From: Porphyridium purpureum
Taxonomy: Eukaryota; Rhodophyta; Bangiophyceae; Porphyridiales; Porphyridiaceae
Direction: 5' to 3'
Assembly: GCA_008690995.1 (NCBI GenBank)
Contig: VRMN01000004.1
Location: 620,001-684,000 of the forward strand
DNA: 64,000 nt
In this document: positions 18,006-28,168 of the stretch, one piece after another
How positions within the stretch are numbered: position 1 is the first letter of the stretch
Layout: each line of letters begins with the position of its first letter
Program-made: the position numbers and the translations under genes
The notes under the pieces: model-generated
Told to the model about the DNA's origin: nothing
Database searches by the model: none
What the model saw: only the letters and a program-made list of their open reading frames with translations

Positions 18006-21000
18006 CCCTGCTCAACGCGTCAAACGCGAAGAAGGCGGCGCCTACTTTGTATGATTCGTGTTCGGACGCCCGCGTAGGAAGGCGGCGCAAGGTTGCTCCT
18101 CGCGCAAGAGTGCCTTGCGGGCCAAACGTACCAATCCGGTGGCTGGCCAGTCGAGAGCCGTGCGACGCTTCCAAATCAACGACCGTATGTTCGCTGGACC
18201 CGCCACTTTGCCAGGTGCTGGAACCTGAGACACTCTGAACTTCTCCAGCAAGACCCGAGCTGCGGCCAGCACCAGCCCCTGTTCCCGCGCCTCCTTTCGA
18301 GCGGGCGCTGACTTGGCCCTTGTCCAAGGCCTTTGTCTCGGCGAAGCTGTCCAACAGCACTGCGCGCTCTTCAATGTTCGTGCCGTGTATGCCTGCATAA
18401 ACCAGTGCCACCGTGAGATACAAGAGATTAAAGACAAACAAGCCTACAAAGAAGCCAGCGTACCCAGTCAAGTCCCCGATAAACTTGAGAGCGCTGTAGC
18501 TGGGAATCGTATTGAGCTCAACGGTATTATTGGCGCCAAAGTTGCCGCTCGTCGACCCGAACTTCAGGCGCGCACGCATGTATGCTTGCTGCGTGCTCTG
18601 TTCGAACACCCCCAGATCATGTGACGTGACACGATACCCGTAACGTGTGTTGTTATCAATGCTGCTTATGCCGAGCAGGATTTCAACCTGCGTATTGGGC
18701 GACTCGGTGGCTACCTGTTCCAAACGCTGAATACCAGTCCAAACGCCTGTACCTGACGGTTGCTCCATCAAGATACTCACCGAGTTGGAGAACGATTGAT
18801 TTGCAACACGATACGCGTCCCATGGATTGCTGCCTTCAATGGTGTAATTCCCGGCACCATTTTTGACAACCACAAAGTCTGCCTCAGAATCGGTCGGATA
18901 AATCACGCCACTGAAATATACCAATGAACAGAGCGCGTCGTCGTTGAATCCTTCAAACTCGCTCAAAGGCGAGCCGTCATCGATGCGAATTTTACCCGCA
19001 TCTAGTAGCTGATTCCGGCGCTGCATCAGAATCTGCTCCTGGTATGGATGTGAGTCTGCCAGAATCCTACCAAAGCCGGCGCCGTTCATGCAAGGCGTGT
19101 AGAGCGCGTCCGTAAAAAAATCAACAAAGATATCCGGCACTGGCTCGTCCTCAGCGACCGTTTCGTTGAACCACACACGGTAGCACACTCTGCAATCGTT
19201 TTGCGCATTTGCCGGGTCGATCGCAATGGTTGCCGCCGCCGCAGAACCGTCGCCGGCACAGCTGCTACCATTTGCCACGCGAGACACCTTATTGGCACCC
19301 CAGATCGGTCCAAAGATGACTTGGTCTGCGGTGGGCGCGAGAGAGTAACTGAACTCTCCGCGCCCGGCACGCGCAAACCCGAACATGGGCGTGCCGTCAT
19401 CAAGAATCTGAACGCCATTGTTTGTCCCATTGCGGTCTTGGCAAACCATAAGAGGAGGCAACGGCAGCGGGGCGCGCGGCAGTGTGTTGAAATTATACGC
19501 AAGTAGGTTGGGACTGTTGATGTAGAATGCGATAAGAAAGCCTGACGCAACCGCGGCACCTATGAACAAAATCAGAAGCAGTGTCAAGAGACCAATAAAA
19601 GCCCACTTGGATACCTGCTTGGCCAGCACTTGCTCCTCTTCCTCGACATTCGCAGTCGCAGATGCATCGATATTGGCACTGTTTCTCTTTCTCAGGCTCA
19701 GCCAAGCCACCAAAGGCGGAAGCAAGTAAAAGAAAATCCCAAAGACGCTCAAACCTGACAGGTTGCCGAGGACTGCGGCAACATCTTGCGTAAACTCCAG
19801 GTTTGAATATCTGTACACCATCGAAACCATTTCAAACAGCTGCGAATTGAAGGAAAACCCGATTTGGACTGAGAGGGCGCTATTCGTTCCCGACCAGCCG
19901 TCCAAGAACCGATCCCGCACACTTTCTCGAGTTTCAATTTGCGTCACCAGATCGGGAGCAAGCACAATGGAGGACGCCCCATTCTCCTGCTTGATATCCA
20001 CATCCGTTGTTTGAGCAAAGGAGACGTGCAGATCGCTGCTCATGGGCACGATGCCGCTAAGCTGAACATCTGATAAGTTGGCAGACAGTGCAGTGAACAT
20101 CTCAACCTGCTGGAAAACATCCACACGTGGAAGCGGAAAATGGCGCGGCGTTTGCGCGGACCCATACTCGAGTTTCAGGTTACTCTCATTCACAAAGGAA
20201 AACAACGGCGGCCCTAGTCCCGGCTCTGGCAATACATTAGCACTTCCTTCGACAGGGAAAACGGCCCCCGAAGTGAAGATGAGATCGCACAGCGCAAAAG
20301 CATTTGAGACCATATCTGCCTGGACCCTGAACTGTTCCGAAAATGGAGGCCTTGCCTGAGAGCTCGAACTTGAACTGCTGCTTCCGATAATGCCGCCTTC
20401 TGCCAGGGCGTCCCAATTGTCCACTACCCACTCCCAGGTTGGCGCCGCGGAGCAGCATAGCTCGCACGACGCAAAGCAGCAAGCGAATACATTATTCCAG
20501 AGGAAGCTGACAGTCAATTTGTCTCCTAGGCTGGCCGCCGAGACGTTGTTCGCAGCGCGCTCAAACATGTAGCACGTCTGGCATACCGTGTTTCCGGCTG
20601 ATAAGTCCAGCGCTGCTGTCAGATCACTCGGAAAGCTGGGCGCGCCAAGAGAGCCGCAGCCAAGCGATTCACCAAGCTGCTCATACTCATCATCCCCTCC
20701 TCCAAGTTCCAGAAAATGAAATTCCTCTACGTTCACAAAGAAGCCTCGCCGCAGAACACTTTTGGCCTCCTGGCCACACCGCGCCTGGCCCCCGAAAGTC
20801 ACACAATCTACATCATACGGCACAGACGGCGCATTCGTGGCAAGCGGCGAGAGCGGTGCGCCAGTGTTGGGCAATGCTTTGAGCTGCTCAGTGCCCCAAG
20901 CAGGCATACCCGGGCGCGTACAGAAAATGACTGTCGGCATGACGAATTCTTCAGCAGGAATGGTTTGATACTCTACAGCAAGCACAGGTTCCTGCGAAAA

Positions 21001-22800
21001 ATATTGCACAAACAGTATGACCAGAAGCACCACCGACGTAACGAGCAACGAAATAAAGACGAAAAGGTACCAAACCGCAACCTTTTCGTCCCTTGATATA
21101 TCTCCACTTCCATCTCGGTCCACATAACGCATAATCCACTCTTTTGCCGGATGGCCTTGGATCTGCTGGGTGACAACGGTCTGGTCGTCCGAAGGCTTTT
21201 TGCTCCATTTGGCGCACTGATCATGTAGCCAAACACAAGCCTCTGTGGCAAATATGATCATGGCGAAAATCGTCGTCCCGCTGAAAAGCGAGATCCAGCC
21301 GAATGCGTCCAGGAACCAGTTCAGTGCGGTGTCCGGGTATACCAAGGACACGGAAAAAATCACATCACCTATGTACGCAAATTCTGTCTTGGCTGTAAAC
21401 CAGTTGAACGTGTTGACAGTCGAGAGTTCATGCCGCACAATGCGACCCTCGCGAATTGGCGGGTCTCCAGGCTCCGTGGCTTCCCTTTCCTGCCTGAAAC
21501 GGAAGACAGCGATCTGCCCGACGGATGCCGTGCCGCGAAGATCCAGCTGGGGCATAAAAGATCCGTTCGCGAACGTCTCGCGAGCAACAAACACTTGCAT
21601 ATGATCCACTCGCTGACTCGCGCTTTCGATATATTTGTACAGGTTCTGGTCTTGTGCTCCCGACCGTGACCATTCAAACGTGTCTGCATCGACAAGTGTA
21701 AACCTTGCCGGAGTAAAAGGCTCCGTTACCGGATAAAGTTTGCCGCTGTACAAGACAAGCTCGCACAGAAAGTCCTTGGGCATAACAGTAAGAAACGGGG
21801 CGAATTGGCCCGAGCTGTCGGCATCCAGCGTACGCAGGAAATCGCGTGGCGCATTTACGATGATCCCATCGTCCACCAACTCTCCCCACAGCGCGTCAAC
21901 AAAGGCAAACGCAAGCGCGTTCGACATGAGGTCAGGAATCCCGCTAGCGCTTTGGTTTGCCTCCTCGGAAAGGAAACATTGACTGAGGGGGTTGATCTCC
22001 ATGTGGATTTGGAAAGCGTCTTCCAAGTCGTCCGACTTGGGTGCGCCTTCAAAAGAAGCACAAAACCGACACGCATCCAGTTCGGCGCGGTAAGTGGCCA
22101 TGTCAAACGGCAGGCTCTTGCTGAACAGCTCGGCACAGCGTTCCGCGCTCACAGAGTCTGGCAAGGTAGATTTCCAGTATTGCCGCAAGAATTTGTTGCA
22201 TTGGTTGTCACAGTTGTCTCCGCAGACGTCATCCTTGCGCTGAACGCATTTGAACAAACCTCCCGACGCTGTGGAAGGAAGTTCTGACGTAGGATAATTG
22301 CTACTCCTGAGCGGTTCAATGCGCTCAATGGGCGGAACGTTGGAGAGGGCATAAGGCATACACAGCTCCGAAGTGGGCATAACAAACTCTTCCAATGTCG
22401 GATACGGCGCAACCTCGACCTCGAAAACCGGTTCCTGGTGAATATATTGGTGTGTGATGAAAGTGAACGGGACGAGTGCGCCAAGAAATGCGACGAGCTT
22501 GAGCAGAGCTAATGTTCGTCTCAATCCAAACGCGCGCTTCTCCTTCGTACGAAATGTGCGGGAGCGCAACGCGGGACCCTCATCGCGCAGGTTCTGCTGC
22601 ACAAAATCTGGCTGCTGAGCGGACCGCAGGCTGTCTCCCGTGGGAAGAGTCGCACGTGAATCGGGCGCGGCCTGCAGCGCGGCTCTTAGTTTGTCGGCAC
22701 TGTCCGACGCCTCTGCAAACGCGACGCCCTTGGCTGTTCGGGATCCATCTGTTTTCGACGCCTTTGCCAACCCATCTTTTTCTTGCACTACCTGACCCAT
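17995..22800 (-). CDS. Giant membrane protein of three tandem DEG/ENaC-like units with an EF-hand
   Basis: A 1601-residue uninterrupted frame. Three homologous units each contain a membrane span, an ectodomain and a second span: TM at about 96-118 and 494-524; 576-600 and 1008-1034; 1066-1092 and 1439-1470. After each first span comes a short strand ending in a Pro/Cys motif (EEFVMPTSELC, EEFVMPTVIFC, LPLPPLMVC). Each ectodomain repeats a CxxC-aromatic motif (CRFC, CQTC, CRVC) and [FA]LCxLVxxSGxxYP (FLCELVLYSGKLYP, ALCDLIFTSGAVFP, ALCSLVYFSGVIYP). Each second span has a Gly/Ser-rich start (GWISLFSG, LSGLSVFG, TGYAGFFVG). Topology, the FPxxxxC-like motif and the Gly/Ser second span recall DEG/ENaC cation-channel subunits, which assemble as trimers. 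An EF-hand, DRDGSGDISRDE (561-572), lies between units 1 and 2. Termini are hydrophilic and probably cytosolic. The channel assignment is inference. Confidence 0.75.
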   Translation of the reverse strand: MGQVVQEKDGLAKASKTDGSRTAKGVAFAEASDSADKLRAALQAAPDSRATLPTGDSLRSAQQPDFVQQNLRDEGPALRSRTFRTKEKRAFGLRRTLALLKLVAFLGALVPFTFITHQYIHQEPVFEVEVAPYPTLEEFVMPTSELCMPYALSNVPPIERIEPLRSSNYPTSELPSTASGGLFKCVQRKDDVCGDNCDNQCNKFLRQYWKSTLPDSVSAERCAELFSKSLPFDMATYRAELDACRFCASFEGAPKSDDLEDAFQIHMEINPLSQCFLSEEANQSASGIPDLMSNALAFAFVDALWGELVDDGIIVNAPRDFLRTLDADSSGQFAPFLTVMPKDFLCELVLYSGKLYPVTEPFTPARFTLVDADTFEWSRSGAQDQNLYKYIESASQRVDHMQVFVARETFANGSFMPQLDLRGTASVGQIAVFRFRQEREATEPGDPPIREGRIVRHELSTVNTFNWFTAKTEFAYIGDVIFSVSLVYPDTALNWFLDAFGWISLFSGTTIFAMIIFATEACVWLHDQCAKWSKKPSDDQTVVTQQIQGHPAKEWIMRYVDRDGSGDISRDEKVAVWYLFVFISLLVTSVVLLVILFVQYFSQEPVLAVEYQTIPAEEFVMPTVIFCTRPGMPAWGTEQLKALPNTGAPLSPLATNAPSVPYDVDCVTFGGQARCGQEAKSVLRRGFFVNVEEFHFLELGGGDDEYEQLGESLGCGSLGAPSFPSDLTAALDLSAGNTVCQTCYMFERAANNVSAASLGDKLTVSFLWNNVFACCFASCELCCSAAPTWEWVVDNWDALAEGGIIGSSSSSSSSQARPPFSEQFRVQADMVSNAFALCDLIFTSGAVFPVEGSANVLPEPGLGPPLFSFVNESNLKLEYGSAQTPRHFPLPRVDVFQQVEMFTALSANLSDVQLSGIVPMSSDLHVSFAQTTDVDIKQENGASSIVLAPDLVTQIETRESVRDRFLDGWSGTNSALSVQIGFSFNSQLFEMVSMVYRYSNLEFTQDVAAVLGNLSGLSVFGIFFYLLPPLVAWLSLRKRNSANIDASATANVEEEEQVLAKQVSKWAFIGLLTLLLILFIGAAVASGFLIAFYINSPNLLAYNFNTLPRAPLPLPPLMVCQDRNGTNNGVQILDDGTPMFGFARAGRGEFSYSLAPTADQVIFGPIWGANKVSRVANGSSCAGDGSAAAATIAIDPANAQNDCRVCYRVWFNETVAEDEPVPDIFVDFFTDALYTPCMNGAGFGRILADSHPYQEQILMQRRNQLLDAGKIRIDDGSPLSEFEGFNDDALCSLVYFSGVIYPTDSEADFVVVKNGAGNYTIEGSNPWDAYRVANQSFSNSVSILMEQPSGTGVWTGIQRLEQVATESPNTQVEILLGISSIDNNTRYGYRVTSHDLGVFEQSTQQAYMRARLKFGSTSGNFGANNTVELNTIPSYSALKFIGDLTGYAGFFVGLFVFNLLYLTVALVYAGIHGTNIEERAVLLDSFAETKALDKGQVSARSKGGAGTGAGAGRSSGLAGEVQSVSGSSTWQSGGSSEHTVVDLEASHGSRLASHRIGTFGPQGTLARGATLRRLPTRASEHESYKVGAAFFAFDALSRVMN

Positions 22801-23474
22801 CGCGGCGGTGCTGCTCCTTGAGCTGCGCGTGGTTCCCGAGCTACTTTTTCATGTCACCCAACCCTCAGACCCAATAGCCGCTCCTGCGCGTCGAGACCTT
22901 TCCCCTTTCAACGCGGCGCGTACTTGGGCGATTGTCACCTCAAATCTCGGTTACCACCCGCCAACCCACGCACCACTTGTGCGCGGCGCAGTCACGACCT
23001 GCTCCCTCTGAATTCACGCGCAAATCGGCCAACACCCAGCGCACATCTGTAGCGTCGCTCCACATAGCCACCGCTGTGCAAGTGCGAGCGTGTCTGTCTG
23101 TCTGTGTGTGTGTGTGTGTTTGCGTGTGTGTGCGATCCGACACGTGTCGCCATGATCGAAGCTCTGTGGCCTGTTCACGGCGCTTTCAATCACTCCGAAT
23201 GACCGCTCCGCACTCACAACACGCTTCGTTCAGCCGCGCGCCTCTCCGGCAACAAAACACGCTTCGAAAATATCCACGCGTGGCACAAAACGCTCCATAT
23301 CAAAATAACACAAAGTAATGATATTTTGAGCGAGCGCGCGCAACACGGCGCGGCGCTTTGGACCGAATCCAAAACGGTTCAGTGGCGAGTTTTGTCCATG
23401 CCACACAAGAACAGCTGCGCGCGCACACTGTGGAAGGCACGCGCGCGCGCCGCAGGGAAGAATGCGCATGGTAG
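22801..23474. other. Upstream region with a GT-rich microsatellite
   Basis: This is the 5' flank of the large membrane-protein gene. A TCTG/GT run (about 23092-23133, TGTGTGTGTGTGTGTTTGCG) is the only structured feature. Short frames here show no recognisable protein. Confidence 0.5.
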
Positions 23475-24195
23475 TGGACGCTCTGGGAAAGCGCACGGAC
23501 GGGTGGCGCCACTGGAGCAGTGCGGCCTGTACGTGGCTTGCGTGCGGTCGGGTTTGCTGTCTGGAATTGGAATCTGGTCGCGAGATCGTTGCAAAAGAGC
23601 GTGCTGGCCAACTACTGTGTAGGAATCTCCGCAGCGGAAGCGTTAAAAGACAAAAGAGAATTGGGTGTGGGCGCTTGCGGCAGAGCACGGCCTTCGCTGT
23701 GCGTGCGTGCTGGAGTGCCCCGGTCTGACGCCCGCGTTCGCGAGGCTAGAAGGGACGTGGTTCTGTTCCACTCAGCCGCATCGGCAGCTGGTATGGAAGC
23801 GAGTCTACACGGTTTGCCGAGAGGCCAAAGTAAAAGCCTGCTGAGGAATAAATTCCTTCAGCTCATGGCGCTCAAACGATCTGGCCGCTCAGAGAAAGCT
23901 TTCACTGTCACAATCCCACCACTCTTTTCCAGATATATACAGTGCACGGGCACGGAAAAGCCTGTGGCTCGAGACGGCATGGGCGAACGGGCTCAATGTA
24001 GACCACTCCCTGCTGCAATACGAGCCGAGCAGGGTGCCACCCGTCATGGCCATCATGTACATGGACTGCTTGAAAGACCGCTGTCGTAACGAGTATGATA
24101 AAGCCAGTCACAAGCGTTTCCTCTTGCGAATCGGTGAGGAAGCGTGCGTCTCCTCGCAGTCACGCCATCTCGGAGTCCTTCTATTTGCAGACTAA
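23475..24195 (+). CDS. Putative spliced gene, product unknown
   Basis: A tentative two-exon model. A frame open from 23475 (VWNWNLVARSLQKSVLANYC and onward) reaches a donor at 23791 (CTG|GTATGG). An acceptor with a pyrimidine tract (CTCTTTTCCAG) ends at 23932. Splicing (phase 1, 142-base intron) continues into a frame that looks well conserved: ARKSLWLETAWANGLNVDHS, then PPVMAIMYMDCLKDRCRNEY and KASHKRFLLRI. It ends at TAA 24193-24195. A further optional intron (24134-24190, 57 bases, in frame) is possible. No ATG lies in the first exon, so an upstream exon is expected. I do not recognise the protein. The second exon is more convincing than the first. Confidence 0.33.
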
Positions 24196-24609
24196 AGGCT
24201 CAGAGCTTGCCAATCGGTGGAGCGTTCGACTGAGCAGCGCTGCAGCTCTACCCGACACTTCCGAGTCCAACCTTGATGCCGTGAACGCCTCCGCGCCTCG
24301 TCACGCGCGCGCGTGCTCATGGGCACAAGTACAGTGCGTGCGCTGCGGAGGTTGCGAAAATGGGCTCCACGCGCGCGCGCGAGGTTGAAGGCGACGAGCG
24401 CGTGGTATCTCGGGCGTCTGCGTGGACGAGGACAGCGTGCGTGCGTGCGTGCGTGCGTGCAAGCGCGCGCGCGCGTGTGTCTCCAAGTCGAAGCGATGAT
24501 CTCGCGGTCCGTTAGCTGTTGTTGGGTTTGCGCAGGACCAGTCAAGGTATGCGATGGTGCGGTGTGGTGGCTGCGGCGCAGGAGACGGCGGCGCTTCGTG
24601 CGTGTGTGC
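24196..24609. other. Upstream region of ABC1K with GC/GT alternating tracts
   Basis: This stretch holds CGCGCGCG runs (about 24365-24381), a (GTGC)n tract (about 24437-24460) followed by GCGCGCGCGTGTG, and a GTACAGT at 24329-24335. The kinase frame is open through it, but the implied protein (runs of R and C) looks like translated repeat. I treat it as promoter and leader. Confidence 0.45.
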
Positions 24610-27600
24610 ATGGCGCGGAGCACGGAGAGGTCCGCGTGGGCATCGACGCAGCGGTTGAAGATCGATGCTGCGTGCTCCGGGTCGGTGAGCGTGTTTAGGC
24701 TGCAGCATTGCCGTGCAGGACAGTTCAGGGTGACGGCGTGTGCAAGGGAAGCGGTAGTTCGCTCCGCTCGTGTGCGCGCGATGAGCATGGCAAAGCACGC
24801 ACCGGAGCGTCGTGAGCACGGCAATAGACCGTCACGAAGCGCAGACAGCAAGACGCGGCGCGAATTTGTGCTACATTCATTCGCAGCGGTACTGGGACTG
24901 ATCGCGTACACGCCGGTGCTGGACCGGCCTGATCCTAGTGAGACTATGAGGAGACCTCCACTCGGCTTGCGCACGAAGGACTTGAAAGAAGATATTCTGG
25001 AAGACATGGACACGGAAACGGAACGCCAATTGAATGGTGATAAATCTGGTGATGACGCGCCTCCAATCGGCAGCGAGGTCGACAAGGCAGACAAACCATC
25101 GTCAAGCGAGGGCAACTTTTCCGCAGGATCATCATCCGGTGCACCACCGTCCACCCGCACGCAGGAACTGCGGCGTGGGCCCTCGCGAAAAGACGAGCTG
25201 GACGAACTTGTGGAGATGGCAGGTAAGCCGTTTGTGCTGAATCCGCGGTGGATGGAGGATGATTTGGAAGACGCCAAGGCTGTGTTTCGGCGACTCGCAG
25301 TGCTGGGCTTTGTCGCGCTGTACAGTCTTACTGCGATTCTGATCTCCGAGCGGTCCGAAGGCCGCATCACGCTGCCTCGGCAGTATGACGTGGAGCAAAT
25401 TCGCAACTACTTTCGGCCACGACCGGAACTTGTGCTTGTGCGCACGTGCCAGATTCTGTGGGAGGCAGTCGGCTTCGGCACAGGTTTTGTGAGTGACAAG
25501 CTGTGGTATGAGCTACGACGCAGATTTGATGAATTTTTCATCGAGAACCTAGAAACGCGGCTCAAGCGGCTCGAGGCGGAGGACCAGAAGCTTAATGTAC
25601 GCGCCTTTGCGTGGAATACAATGCAGGTGAGCCTGATATCCGGAGCGCGAAAGGTATTTCGCGTGAAGCAGCCAAGTGTAGGTCAATATTGGGACTGGCG
25701 TTGGAGTCGCCGCGCCGCACTGAATAGGCAGGCAATTACACGACTTGGTCCGGCGTTCATCAAGCTTGGCCAGGCAATTTCGAGTCGGCCAGACGTTGTG
25801 GGCTCGCGCATGAGCCGCGAGCTGCAACGGTTGCAGGACGACATGCCATTTTTCTCGAACGAGGAAGCATTTGAATTTATTCGACGCGAAGTCGGGGCCC
25901 ACCCGCGCCGCCTCTTCGAGTCGATCTCGCAGCAGCCTGTCGCAGCAGCGTCGATCGGGCAGGTGTACAAGGCGAAATTGGACGGTATTGATGTTGCCGT
26001 CAAAATCCAGCGCCCGGGCATTGTCGAAGTCGTCGCTCTAGACTTCCATGTCATTCGCAACGTGGCCGAATTTGCCACCAGTGTGTTTCCGTTTTCTACG
26101 TTGGTGCCGCCGGATCTGTGTGATATTGTAGACGACTATGCATCGCGCCTATTCGAGGAACTCGACTACGTGCAAGAAGGAAGGAATGTGGAGCGTTTTC
26201 GTGAATTGTATGGAAATTATCCAGGCTTCAAGGTGCCCATGCTCTTTCAACAATACTCGTCTGAGCACGTACTAATCATGGAGTGGATTGACGGAACTCC
26301 ATTGATCAGTGAAGATTACAATTATGGATTGTCCGCATCAGGATCCGTGTCGACGGAAAGCAAAGCCCTAGATTCATATTCGAAACTTGTGTCGGTGGCC
26401 GATAATGATCTCGTCAGAATTGAGAACGGAATTCGATGTTGTCTCGCACAATTGCTTGACGTGGGCTTCGTGCATGGTGACCCGTCTGAGAATCTCATCC
26501 GAACGCGAGATGGCAAGCTTGCACTGGTTGATTATGGTGTTGTGGTTTCCATGGCACCGGCAAGCAGGTATGCCATCGTTTCTTCGCTTCTGCATCTGCT
26601 GAATCGGCAGTATGACTTATTGGCGGAGGATGTCTCCAGTGTGAGCATCATGAAAGACTCCGCACTTGACATGCGCTACGATGAACTCGCCAAAGCGCTG
26701 CGCACCGTGTTTGAGCCTTACGTAGGCGACGGCATTTCGGGCTTTTCCTTCATTGGGCTTGCGGATCAGTTCTTGACGCTAGCGTCTCGATTCCCTTTTG
26801 CGTTCCCGCCATTCTTTATCAACAACATTCGCGCTCTTGGTAATATGGAAGACATGGCGTTGCAGGTCGACCCCAACTTCAAGATGGCCAAGCTGGTATT
26901 TCCGCTTGTGATCGAAAAGGTGTTTAATGACCCGGCGCCAGAAATGCGTGAGACCCTGGAGGAAATTCTGTTGGCCGATTACACCTTCATTAATTGGAAA
27001 GACCTCCAGCGTATTATCACCCAAATGGCGTACATACGCTTAAATAATACCGTGCTCTTGAGCGACACCGCCAATGCTAGACTTGTGTCTGCAATGTCCG
27101 GGGCGCCTTCGCCGGCGCCGTCGACGGGCGGCGCTAGTGTTGGAAGTGGCGCAGATGTGTCCGCCGATGTGGTGGGTGGTGCTGGAAGGCGCAGACAAGA
27201 GAGGAGAAAGAGAAAGCGAAACAGCCGAGCAGGTTCGCTATCCGCCAGCGACAAGATGCTGGACGCGGCCTCAAAGAAGGCCGAAATGTTCGAGTTTCAG
27301 ACCTTCACGGAGCTAGTTTGTTCCCGCAACGGGAGCATGCTCACCACCGTGTACGCGCGCCAGGTGGTAGACATATTCGAGAACCAACTGGAGGCCAAGG
27401 TGAATGCAATTGAATCGTTCTTGCTTCCGCGCAATCTCCAGCCAGTCAAGGCACGCGCGCACAGCCTAGACAGAAGCCCCGCTGACGGCGCAAAGGGAGT
27501 CCGTCGCAAGATAAACTCAGCACCGAGCAGCGTTCCCGAAGGTGACCGCACTTCTCCTTTAGAGGACTCGAGCGCTTTGCCAACGACGGAGCACTCTCTT

Positions 27601-27843
27601 GCTGCAGTGCGGAGGAACCGCCGCGAGGCTCGCGTGCTAATCCGACGCATGGCGTCTTTGAAGTCGCGCAAACGCGATCGTCTGCGACTGCTGCCCCTCA
27701 TTCTGAGCATCGGCTTCCAGGTCTTCATGGCGGTGATTCTGCGCCTCGCTGTCCGCGTTACATCTGACGTTTTTCAGATCCTTGACCGTGTCAGCTCCAT
27801 GGTGCGACGTCCCAGACGCCGCGTCTCTTTGAAACAACTCTAG
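24610..27843 (+). CDS. ABC1/UbiB-family atypical kinase, probably plastid
   Basis: An ABC1K (ADCK/UbiB) protein of 1077 residues from the ATG at 24610. Core motifs are present: the KxGQ motif (PAFIKLGQAISSRPDVV), the alanine-rich loop replacing the glycine loop (PVAAASIGQVYKAKL), the VAVKIQRPG lysine, the catalytic segment VHGDPSENLIRTRDGKLALV and the metal motif DYG. Plant and algal ABC1Ks regulate prenylquinone and photosynthetic metabolism in plastoglobules and thylakoids. The first 100-170 residues are R/S/A-rich, transit-peptide-like, followed by an acidic linker. A long C-terminal extension, partly low complexity, ends in a hydrophobic segment (LLPLILSIGFQVFMAVILRL). Alternative starts at 24319 or 24496 would add poly-R/C sequence encoded by repeats, so I prefer 24610; the exact start is uncertain. 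Confidence 0.85.
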   Translation: MARSTERSAWASTQRLKIDAACSGSVSVFRLQHCRAGQFRVTACAREAVVRSARVRAMSMAKHAPERREHGNRPSRSADSKTRREFVLHSFAAVLGLIAYTPVLDRPDPSETMRRPPLGLRTKDLKEDILEDMDTETERQLNGDKSGDDAPPIGSEVDKADKPSSSEGNFSAGSSSGAPPSTRTQELRRGPSRKDELDELVEMAGKPFVLNPRWMEDDLEDAKAVFRRLAVLGFVALYSLTAILISERSEGRITLPRQYDVEQIRNYFRPRPELVLVRTCQILWEAVGFGTGFVSDKLWYELRRRFDEFFIENLETRLKRLEAEDQKLNVRAFAWNTMQVSLISGARKVFRVKQPSVGQYWDWRWSRRAALNRQAITRLGPAFIKLGQAISSRPDVVGSRMSRELQRLQDDMPFFSNEEAFEFIRREVGAHPRRLFESISQQPVAAASIGQVYKAKLDGIDVAVKIQRPGIVEVVALDFHVIRNVAEFATSVFPFSTLVPPDLCDIVDDYASRLFEELDYVQEGRNVERFRELYGNYPGFKVPMLFQQYSSEHVLIMEWIDGTPLISEDYNYGLSASGSVSTESKALDSYSKLVSVADNDLVRIENGIRCCLAQLLDVGFVHGDPSENLIRTRDGKLALVDYGVVVSMAPASRYAIVSSLLHLLNRQYDLLAEDVSSVSIMKDSALDMRYDELAKALRTVFEPYVGDGISGFSFIGLADQFLTLASRFPFAFPPFFINNIRALGNMEDMALQVDPNFKMAKLVFPLVIEKVFNDPAPEMRETLEEILLADYTFINWKDLQRIITQMAYIRLNNTVLLSDTANARLVSAMSGAPSPAPSTGGASVGSGADVSADVVGGAGRRRQERRKRKRNSRAGSLSASDKMLDAASKKAEMFEFQTFTELVCSRNGSMLTTVYARQVVDIFENQLEAKVNAIESFLLPRNLQPVKARAHSLDRSPADGAKGVRRKINSAPSSVPEGDRTSPLEDSSALPTTEHSLAAVRRNRREARVLIRRMASLKSRKRDRLRLLPLILSIGFQVFMAVILRLAVRVTSDVFQILDRVSSMVRRPRRRVSLKQL

Positions 27844-27855
27844 GTTGCCTAACAA

Positions 27856-28135
27856 TCAGACCATGTCGTCACTAGGCACGCTTGTGGGTTCGATTTTGAT
27901 AAGCTCCAACGCCCCCATGAGGACAAAAAAAATTGCAAAGACGAGAGCATACGCAAGGCGACACAGTTCTATCGCAGAGATATAGCAAGGCATTGGCAAT
28001 TGGCTCGAGGCTGTCGTTGCTCAAAAACCAGGCGATACCCGGAATAAACATTTTTCCATTCACGCGCGCAGTAGGAGGCTTGGCGAGCAAGCTTGGATCA
28101 CTCCATGCCCCACCGACGAATCTAGGCCCAGCCTC
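27856..28135 (-). CDS. 3' end of a small spliced membrane protein, function unknown
   Basis: Read on the minus strand, a frame (GPRFVGGAWSDPSLLAKPPT then ARVNGKMFIP) reaches a donor CCG|GTATCG. An acceptor ending GCGATAG lies 70 bases on (intron 27969-28038, phase 1). The next exon reads ELCRLAYALVFAIFFVLMGA then LELIKIEPTSVPSDDMV and stops at 27856-27858. The hydrophobic run is a single membrane span near the C-terminus. The upstream exon boundary is near 28135; the start lies further up, possibly in the frame at 28169-28585. The unspliced frame (27872-28090) is a less likely product. A single C-terminal span with a short acidic tail would suit a plastid or mitochondrial membrane subunit, but I recognise no family. 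Confidence 0.38.
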
Positions 28136-28168
28136 TCAGTAGCTCATTTTGTAGGAAGCAACCCAGTC

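Noticed and set aside
24192-25406. 404-residue minus-strand frame opposite the ABC1 kinase
   Set aside because: It is S/R/T-rich with no recognisable motif and is the shadow of the kinase coding strand, whose family motifs are unmistakable.
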